Shown here in pieces: positions 57,033 to 64,000 of a stretch of 64,000 nucleotides of DNA. The stretch is from Perognathus longimembris pacificus (lineage: Eukaryota > Chordata > Mammalia > Rodentia > Heteromyidae), in the NCBI RefSeq assembly GCF_023159225.1, contig NC_063181.1:7647606-7711605 (forward strand), written 5' to 3'. Position 1 is the first letter of the stretch; each line of letters starts with the position of its first letter. The notes under the pieces were generated by a model. The model was not told where the DNA came from. It searched no databases and saw only the letters and a list, made by a program, of their open reading frames with translations. The translations under genes and the position numbers were made by a program.

Positions 57033-58393
57033 AGCTTGTACTTATTCAAGTTCAAATATCTCTACTGTTCCAAAAATGTCTTTTGTAGCCTCTTTATTGA
57101 AGCCATTATCCAATTCAGGTGTTTGGAGAGAGAATGCTCCCTTCATTTCTTTTCATCTAGGGCCCGAAACCTTCTTTGATGACATTGACTCTGAACTCAG
57201 ACCACTTGGTTTGTGAATCTCTCTTACTCTGACCTTGACCTCTCAACCTTTGGGCTGCCTACGAATTTGGGTTGGATTTCTTTTCTTCTCTCTTTACACT
57301 CACGTACTCAGTGATTTCGTCTGGACTCAAGTCTTTAAATGTCACAGACAGGCCAACAACGCTCAAATGCACAGCCTAAGCCTGTCTCCTAAATGCCAGG
57401 CTCCACATGCTGCAGGACTCTCCGCCGATGTCTCAGAAAAGTCTCAAATACTGAAATTGAAATTTCCAGTCTTCTCAAAGCTGCCACTTCGCAGCACGTT
57501 CACTTTCTCAAGTTCAAGGCCAAGTCCACCTTTCTACTTGCTCAGGCCAAAACAATTCCAATCGCCCTTGAGTGACCACCATCTTCCACTCTGAGCCTTC
57601 TCCAATCAGCCTGGGAATCCTGTTGCTTCTCCCTTCAGGACACCCCAGGATCTAGCCACTCTTCCCCATCCTCCCCCCCCCCCACCCTGGGTCTGTGGTC
57701 TTCATTTACTTCCCCCTCAGTGCATGTCTCTCTCCGTCCACGTCTGCTCTGCACTCTGAACACAGGCCACGGACCCATCCAAATTAAAATCGCTGCGCTC
57801 CTCCACCCACAAGGCAAAAGGCAAAGACCTTCACCAGCTTTACCCCCAGCCCGTCTCCTGTCCTCCCCAGCCTCGTTATGCACTGCATTTACTCTCCACA
57901 CAGGAGCCGCCCAACGCCGAGCCCCATCCCAGCCTGGGCCTTGGCTCTGCCTGTGGACTGTCCTTGCTGGCACGCATCCGTCTAGCCCTTACTTCCCTTG
58001 AGGCCTTAATCCCCGAGCATCTTCACAAAGAGGCCTACTGGACGCTGCCTTCTTAAACTTGCACCTGTGTGCACACACACACACACACACACGTGTGTGC
58101 ACACAAACTCAAGATGCTCCCTAACCCTAACTCTATATCCTATGGAGTCTGCCAAGGTGCTATTTGATTTGTGTGCTTCATCTACTTTCTCTTTTTTCTA
58201 CTCTCCCTGTTCATGTATGCATCCTGAGAGGAGAAAGCAAAGTGTCCTGAACAACGGTAGAAAGGAGAACTGAGGAAGACCACAGGATCGGTAACGGATA
58301 AGGAAATGTCCACACGAAGCATAAAGGAGAATTATTATTACTGTGCAGTCCCCCCTTCGTTCCAGGGGAAAGGATACTGCTGCGATTTAAACG
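57033..58393. other. Unassigned intergenic sequence
   Basis: A C run at 57672-57682 and a CA run at 58070-58092 followed by GTGTGTG are the only simple repeats. No exon is recognised. Confidence 0.5.
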
Positions 58394-58602
58394 CATGGTG
58401 GACTATTGGACAAACTGTATTTATTTAAAGCTACTTGTCAGGAATGGGCTGGATAAGTGGGGACGGGTTGAAGGCTGATATCTCACAGACCATTCACGCA
58501 TGCCTGGGAGAGCCAGAGAAGAATCTGGATTCTCAGCCAAGCAAGAATCCTAGGCTTTTGCCTCTAAAGGATGATCTCAGCCGTGTGAGTTGATTTCTCT
58601 GG
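58394..58602 (+). repeat. Unknown dispersed repeat, copy 1
   Basis: It shares an ordered set of phrases with 59598-59773: 'atggtggac', 'ttaaagctacttg', 'cctgggag', 'gttgatttctctgggcc'. The family is not recognised. Confidence 0.65.
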
Positions 58603-59004
58603 GCCTGGATCTCCCGTGTGGTTTACCAACCACAATTCAATTACCCCACCACCCAGAAGGATCAAAAGGAAACATAAAGAAAAACTGACAAGACCTGAGT
58701 ATTTAACAAGTACATGACTGATGGGAGACAAAGAGTTGGTACCTTTGTCTTATCATGGCTGCTCCTCGATCTCTCCGCATTGCCAAGACTCGAGGAAGGA
58801 GAAGAATAGATGGCCAGCTTGTCTTGGGATGAATTTGCTTCCCTGAACCCTAACCCATGCATGCACTTCACCCTCTGACTGCAAGTCCACTTCAACGCAG
58901 TTCCAGGCAGGCATCCAACTGACAGCAGAGGCCAAAGGATGCTGGAGAACAGGCTCTCGGCACGTGAGGGCCTTCTGGGGCTTAGCTCTCCTACATAAAG
59001 TGCC
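58603..59004. other. Unassigned intergenic sequence
   Basis: Nothing is recognised. Confidence 0.5.
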
Positions 59005-59005
59005 G

Positions 59006-59036
<31 letters not shown>

Positions 59037-59050
59037 GCATGCGCACACAC
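59005..59050. repeat. (CA)n microsatellite
   Basis: A CA run with CG interruptions at its right end. Confidence 0.93.
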
Positions 59051-59443
59051 ATGCACCACTCAAAATGTGATTGTTTCCCTCCTAAATGAGCCACCCTAGT
59101 CTCTAATGCATCCATCCAGCGTCAGACTGTCTGGAGAGAAGGTAGAAGGGCAAATGTTCTTGGTTATCAAGATAATTTATCTACATGGCACCAATGACCA
59201 ACATGTAACTGGGTCTGCCTGCTTTATCTTTGTCCACGTGGCTGCCCACCCACGATCTGCCACTGCCACAGACATAGTGGGAGCAGCCCCCGGGGACTGC
59301 GTAATGTACTGTGCTGCAGCTGCTTCCGATGCCCACACACGCCCTTCTCCCTGAAGTTTGGTTGGTTTATTTTGTTTTCCCTATTATCTCTCAGTCAGGA
59401 AGTATGGAAGCCTGCGACTCTTATTACAAATTAAATCCCTTCT
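59051..59443. other. Unassigned intergenic sequence
   Basis: Nothing is recognised. Confidence 0.5.
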
Positions 59444-59510
59444 GGGCAAGGCAAGAGGACCACAAGCTCAAAGCCAGCTTTTAGCAAGACCCTGTCTCAA
59501 AACCTCAGCT
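59444..59510 (+). mobile_element. B1-like SINE fragment
   Basis: 'tcaaagccagcttttagcaa' 'gaccctgtctcaaaa' is the right end of a B1 monomer. Confidence 0.6.
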
Positions 59511-59597
59511 TCATCCTACAGTTGCCTGCAAAGAGCTACAGCCATGCGCCGGCCCGGTGCTATCTATATCCGCTGCTATCAGTACTATGTCCAAGGG

Positions 59598-59773
59598 AAT
59601 GGTGGACCACAACGAACTATTATTAAAGCTACTTGATAGGAAATTGCTGGAAACTTAGGGACCACTAGCATGTCCCTGGGAGACCTAGAAACAAGTCTGC
59701 CTCCCCTCGCCAAACAAAGCTCTCTTTGCTTCGAAAGCATGCTCTCGGACATATTGGTTGATTTCTGTTGCCT
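59598..59773 (+). repeat. Unknown dispersed repeat, copy 2
   Basis: Direct, diverged copy of 58394-58602, about 1.2 kb downstream. Phrases include 'attaaagctacttgatagga' and 'ggttgatttctgttgcc'. Confidence 0.65.
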
Positions 59774-60714
59774 TAGTAATAACAGACAGACAGACCGAAT
59801 GCCTTAGGACTCTGGACTCGGTGTAGACATTCCCAGTATGGCCTGGTCCTCGATTCCCACTTCCGCTCAGGCAGGAGCCTGGGGCCCAGCCCCCGCCCCA
59901 AACCCCCTCACCATGGGCGGGGTTTAACTGGAGGCTCCATTCTCAAAAGGCTTCCAACTCTAACAACCGCAGCCGCAGCTAGTCCCCTTCACTAAGCACA
60001 TTGCCGGTTTCTAGTTTTCCAAGGTTTGTGTTCAGAATGTCTTTTTTTCCAAATGTAATTTTCAGAGCACAAGTGATTTATCTTTTTAATAATTAGTAAA
60101 AGGAAAATCAGAAGCCCAAGCTATCTTGAACAGGACATCTATAGAAAGCCCCTGGATAAAGTGTTCTGGAACAACCCCTAGGCAACCTGCAATTCTGTCA
60201 AAGTAAGAAACTAAAGCAGGATTTGATGTCTGGTTAAGGTGAGGGCGGGGGGAAGATTCCATTTACAATATCCCTACTATAGACACACTGCAAACACACA
60301 CACACATTAAGAGATGGTTTTACATCCAGTTTGCACACAGAGAAGTGGTGCTGTATGAGAATAGCAATAATGATAATGGCCATAACCTGAGCTGTGGACC
60401 TGGCCCTGGCGCTATAGCCAGAACCGCCACTGCCCCTTCACTAGCTCAATGGCTACGCACCATTCACTGGACCCCTCCACCGGCTCAGCAGCCCATCCCC
60501 AGGCTGGAAATAGCACTGTCTGGACTGCCTCAGGGGCACATCCATGAGCTCAGGGAGGCTCAAGCCGAGAGGGCTGGGCTGTGTACTAAAAGCAGCGGAA
60601 AGAGGGACCCTGTGATCCTCAAGGGGAGGTCCTGTGTGTGACACTCGGGTCCAGGGCTCCAAGAACACCACGCTGGGCTGGACCCAGCCCAGGCTTTGGT
60701 CATTGGCAGCCATC
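59774..60714. other. Unassigned intergenic sequence
   Basis: Nothing is recognised. Confidence 0.5.
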
Positions 60715-60808
60715 CTGGCAGGATCGCCAGCTGGAGGCCTGCCTGGACTATGAAACAAGTTCCAGGCCAGCCTGAACCACATAGGGAGAGCTTGTCTCAA
60801 AAACCCAG
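60715..60808 (+). mobile_element. B1 SINE fragment
   Basis: 'agttccaggccagcctgaac' 'cacatagggagagcttgtctc' is the typical right half of a rodent B1. Confidence 0.75.
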
Positions 60809-60869
60809 TACATTCCTTAACTCCCTGGGATGGAGAGCGGCAGCCACAAGTGGCCTGTGGTGAGCCAAG

Positions 60870-60870
60870 G

Positions 60871-60909
<39 letters not shown>
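60870..60909. repeat. (CA)n microsatellite
   Basis: A pure CA run. Confidence 0.95.
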
Positions 60910-60910
<1 letters not shown>

Positions 60911-61214
60911 CCTCTGAGTCCAGAGTTTATTTTTCCAGGAGTTGGGTCTCTGCTCCTGCAGGTTGGTGTCCTCTGCTATCAGCAGTCAGGCTGCTGGTGC
61001 TGGAATGTTAATTGAGAGGAGCGGGGAGCCAGTGCTGATAAGGACCAAGCAGCCCCCAGCCTGCCCCAGCCCTGGGGTCCCAATCTCCCATGGGTGACGC
61101 ATAGCATACGCAGAGAAGCCTGGACCAGCTTCGGAACTGCAATTTCCTTTTTCACACAGAAGGTGTAGAAGACCAGCAGATGAGACGCCAGGCATTAGCG
61201 TGCAGTAGCCCTGA
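60910..61214. other. Unassigned sequence
   Basis: Nothing is recognised before the C16 run at 61215-61230. Confidence 0.5.
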
Positions 61215-61230
61215 CCCCCCCCCCCCCCCC
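61215..61230. repeat. (C)n homopolymer
   Basis: Sixteen C residues, a G run on the minus strand. Confidence 0.9.
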
Positions 61231-61331
61231 GCCCCGGGGAGAACTCAGGCCCAACCTAACCTGCTTCAGTGGTGTGGGGCAGGATTGTGGGGAGGCGACT
61301 GAGTGGGTAGGCATAATTACTGAGATATAAA

Positions 61332-61530
61332 GGAAGGAAGGAAGGAAGGAAGGAAGGAAGGAAGGAAGGAAGGGAGGGAGGGAGGGAGGGAGGGAGGGAG
61401 GGAGGGAGGGAGGGAGGGAGGGAGGGAGGGAGGGAGGGAGGGAGGGAGGGAGGGAGGGAGGGAGGGAGGGAGGGAGGGAGGGAGGGAGGGAGGGAGGGAG
61501 GGAGGAAGGAAGGAAGGAAGAAAGGAAGGA
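61332..61530. repeat. (GGAA)n-(GGGA)n-(GGAA)n array
   Basis: About 200 bp: roughly ten GGAA units, about 33 GGGA units, then GGAA again. Pro/Ser-rich minus-strand frames are artefacts of it. Confidence 0.97.
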
Positions 61531-61660
61531 GACAGATACATACATACACAAATAGATACATACATAGAGAGATACATGCATGGATGAATGGATGGGTGGG
61601 TGGATGGATGGGTGGGTGGGTGCAAGGGTGGGTGGTAGGTGGTGGGTGGAGGTGGGGATG
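61531..61660. repeat. ACAT/GGAT/GGTG-rich simple sequence
   Basis: Imperfect tetranucleotide sequence continuing from the GGGA array. Confidence 0.8.
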
Positions 61661-61764
61661 GACTCCAAACCCTCCAGCATGATAGAGAAATAACTCCCCT
61701 TACCCCCATACTCCAGCCCCAAATCTTTTTTTTTCCCCTTAACTAAGCTGTTTTATTTAAAGCC
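61661..61764. other. Unassigned sequence
   Basis: Nothing is recognised. Confidence 0.5.
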
Positions 61765-62035
61765 ACAAGAGCCAGGCTCTGGTGGCTCACGCCTATAATC
61801 CTTGCTACTCAAGTGGCTGAAATTTGAGGAACACAGTGCAGAGCCAGCCCAGGCAACAACAACAAAAAAAAGTACTTAAAATGCTTATCTCCAATTAACC
61901 ACCAGAAACCCAGAAGTACCACTGTAGCTCAAAGTGGTAGAGTGCTAGCCTTGAGCAAAAGAACTCAAGGACAGTGCCTAGGTCCAGAGTTCACGCCCTA
62001 CAACTGACAATAAAGAAAAGAAAATTAAAAGCAGT
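61765..62035 (+). mobile_element. B1-headed Geo composite SINE
   Basis: A clean example of the family. The 7SL-type head has A-box 'ggtggctcacgcc'. The linker is 'tctccaattaaccaccag'. The Geo half has A-box-like 'tagctcaaagtgg', the stem pair ccttgag (61949-61955) and ctcaagg (61964-61970), and B-box-like 'agagttcacgccc'. Confidence 0.92.
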
Positions 62036-62640
62036 AAAAGAAATTTTCTATCTTCTCCTCCACTCATTCCACCATGTCTCCACCTTCCCCTCACATCTTC
62101 ACATTTCACACTAATTTCTAAGGTGACGTGGGCTCAGTTAAAATGGTCCCAACATAGCCTTTTACAAAGACTTGACTAAATTCTCAAAAAAAACCACTGT
62201 GCACTGAAATGCAGCAGTATGTAAATCATGAAACCATACACATACTTGAAAGCTGCTTTGCTGTGACTCAAATCCAAACGCAATGGGAGAAATGAATAAT
62301 GCAGGTGACATTTTAGAAATGCGTGGCAAAATAAAGCTCTATAGAAAAATTCAGAGCTGACTAGCCAGCACTCCAGAATACAAATAAATAAACAAGCATG
62401 AGACAAATGGGAGGAAAAAAATGTTTAAAACATAGAGAGCAGGTATTGAAAACAGGAAATGCAGAAACATATGAGCAATACCTTAAAAATCATATACGCT
62501 AAACGTCTTCGTCTATACGCAATGGCGATTTACTCATCCGCTAGAGAGAATGCTATAGCTTTGTGTTGGCTACTGGGGGCGGCTGTGACCAGAGGAGGTG
62601 GTGAGAAAACCTGACTTGTCCTTTTCCTTGTCATTTCCCC
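62036..62640. other. Unassigned sequence upstream of CpG island
   Basis: AT-rich up to about 62560. A pyrimidine-rich stretch ending in AG at 62645-62646 looks like a 3' splice site. Confidence 0.4.
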
Positions 62641-63700
62641 CCTAGCTTTGCGAGCCCAGAGCCGAAGTCACCTCTACGGTCCGCTACCTGCAGCGGGCCG
62701 GGCTGTTCTGGAAAGATCTCCGGTTAAAATAGACCGCCACTCCTGCGAAAGCGCAGTTCTGGAGGCGAGCGCCTGAATGGAGCCAAGGGAGGCCCGAACC
62801 CACGGCTTGAACTCCGCGGGGCCTTAAAACAGGAGGACACGGAACGTGGCCACGGGCAGCGGGAAACTTCTCCGGGGCGCAGTGATGATCGCGGGGGTCC
62901 GCGGTCAACTCTCCAAGCAAAGGGGGGGGGGGGCAAGGTGCGCCTGCCTGGGGAAGGCGCTGGAATTGAGAAGGGGTTCTGGAAGGGTCGACGAGTGGGG
63001 CCGGGCTCCCCCCCCCCGCCCCGCCCCGTGCGCCCTTTCCAGGCGTCTTTTGCACCGTTTTGGCTTTAGAACTATTTTTGAAGAGCTGGACGCCCCAAGC
63101 CGCACCCCGAGAGGGGAACCGGGGAATCGGAACAGCGTCCCGGCCCCCCTTCAGAAAGAGGGGGGACAGCTTCCCCCGAGCCCGCCGCGAGGGGCGCGCC
63201 CCGCTCCCGCTGCGCGCCCGCCGTGCGCCCGCCGTGCGCCCGCCGTGCCGGGGGCCCCGCCGAGCCCACCCCTCGCCCCCGCTCTCCGGGCTTCACGAGT
63301 GGGGAGCCGACTCGCGGATTTCACGTCCTTGGCTTCCCTCTGGCCGAGCAGCGAAACCCCGCGGCTCCCCAGCTGCCGCCCGGGGCGCCCCCGCGGAGGC
63401 CCGGATGGAGCCTGGTTAGCCCGGGACTCCCCCACCACCACCCCGGGCGGGTGCGGACGCGAACGCGGCCCCCGCCAACCACGAACCCCCGCACACGGGC
63501 TTCAGGATTTTAACCTGGGATGGTGTCCACCCCAGGGCCCGCCCTCCCCCCTCCTCTGGAGCCGGGGGGGGGGGAGGGGGAGGGGGCGGAGTCTTCTGGA
63601 TGGGCGCGTCCAGCTTCCCCACCAATCAGGCAGACCCTGACCTGCTCCTGGGGGCGAGGGGCGAACCGAGTAAGATAACAGGGTTTTTCTTCGGAGTCCG
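62641..63700. promoter_or_regulatory. CpG island, probable host gene promoter
   Basis: About 1 kb of GC-rich sequence full of CpG, unlike the rest of the window. It holds a GC box (GGGGGCGGAG, 63581-63590) and a CCAAT box (CCAATCA, 63622-63628) on the plus strand, the order expected for a promoter firing rightward. A divergent promoter is possible. Long open frames on both strands (for example 62846-63640) reflect low stop density. I cannot name the gene. Confidence 0.7.
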
Positions 63701-63754
63701 GTGATAATGTTGTCAGGAGCATCGAAATACCTCATTTGGTGTTCTTTCCTACAG

Positions 63755-63829
63755 ATGGACGCTGAGGAAATCATCGAAAACATGAACAACGAAGGCACAG
63801 AGATTAAAGCAAGCATGAAGATGCAATAA
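63755..63829 (+). CDS. Possible 24-codon small ORF after splice-acceptor-like site
   Basis: An ATG directly follows a polypyrimidine-AG acceptor-like sequence (ttctttcctacag). The frame begins MDAEEIIENMNNEG, is strongly acidic then basic, and stops at 63827-63829. A donor-like GTAAGA at 63670 would make an 85-bp intron. It might be a microprotein, an upstream ORF, or the first coding exon with an alternative end. I do not recognise it and call it tentatively. Confidence 0.3.
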   Translation: MDAEEIIENMNNEGTEIKASMKMQ

Positions 63830-64000
63830 CTTTAAAAAAAACATTATAACGGTGAAATATTACATATTATCCCAAAGAGTAAATAATGCCTTCTGGCCCA
63901 TCGGTTTGAATGCCGTCTTAAATCACACTTGGACCAGAAAAAAAACTAACGAAAATGCTGAACACGTGTACGACGTAAGTTCAAACATACACACTTGCAC
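63830..64000. other. Unassigned AT-rich sequence
   Basis: It follows the small ORF and may be transcript or intron; nothing else is seen. Confidence 0.4.

Noticed and set aside
61195..61722. Pro/Ser/Leu-rich frames over 61.2-61.7 kb
   Set aside because: Artefact of the GGGA/GGAA array; all three minus frames give the same low-complexity pattern.
62846..63640. 264-residue plus-strand frame and several others in the CpG island
   Set aside because: It starts at GTG, is Pro/Arg/Gly-rich, and similar frames exist on both strands. This is expected from GC-rich, stop-poor sequence.

Overview
This is a mammalian intergenic window, almost certainly from a geomyoid rodent (kangaroo rats, pocket mice, pocket gophers). 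The diagnosis rests on many copies of a dimeric SINE whose left half is an ID-like, tRNA-Ala-derived monomer and whose right half is the Geo monomer. IDL-Geo has been described as restricted to Geomyoidea. Genus cannot be fixed from the sequence alone. No conventional multi-exon protein gene is recognisable. Nearly all long open frames are shadows of SINEs, microsatellites or L1.

The centrepiece is a full-length, open L1 at 49533-56024. It has a GC-rich 5' UTR of about 1.2 kb with a YY1-like site at +13, ORF1 (389 aa), ORF2 (1275 aa, all checked endonuclease, reverse transcriptase and Cys-rich residues present), a short 3' UTR, an A-rich tail and a perfect 12-bp target-site duplication. It sits about 30 bp from a 22-bp perfect inverted repeat. 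By sequence it is a candidate active source element, and it would be the machinery mobilising the SINEs around it.

Region by region: 0-2 kb is a SINE cluster with CA repeats. 2-11 kb is mostly unique or old sequence, with an old composite SINE, a MaLR-type LTR, an old L1 lacking its RT core, and an MLT2-type LTR. 11-20 kb has SINEs, large GAAA/GGAA/GGGA arrays and an MLT1-type LTR. 20.76-25.06 kb is a three-copy tandem duplication of a roughly 1.35-kb unit, the middle copy carrying a later IDL-Geo insertion. 25-38 kb is sparse in repeats. 38-49.5 kb is dense in SINEs and microsatellites and includes a 5'-inverted L1 and a minus-strand L1 fragment. 49.5-56 kb is the intact L1. 56.2-57.0 kb is a serial IDL-Geo array built at one reused target site. 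57-62 kb holds a diverged direct repeat pair and a large GGAA/GGGA array. 62.6-63.75 kb is a CpG island with GC and CCAAT boxes, followed by a splice-acceptor-like site and a 24-codon ORF; this is the only promising promoter of a host gene, which would continue beyond the window.

The most novel observation is about SINE structure. The Geo right-hand monomer aligns with the ID/tRNA-Ala monomer across the A box and B box, with an extra segment of about 18 bases that can fold with the preceding bases into a 7-8-bp hairpin. Some copies show compensatory changes in that stem. A second abundant family joins a 7SL/B1-like head to the same Geo tail, and older copies look like B1 joined to an uninterrupted ID-like monomer. 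This suggests a stepwise origin of Geo from a B1-ID composite.
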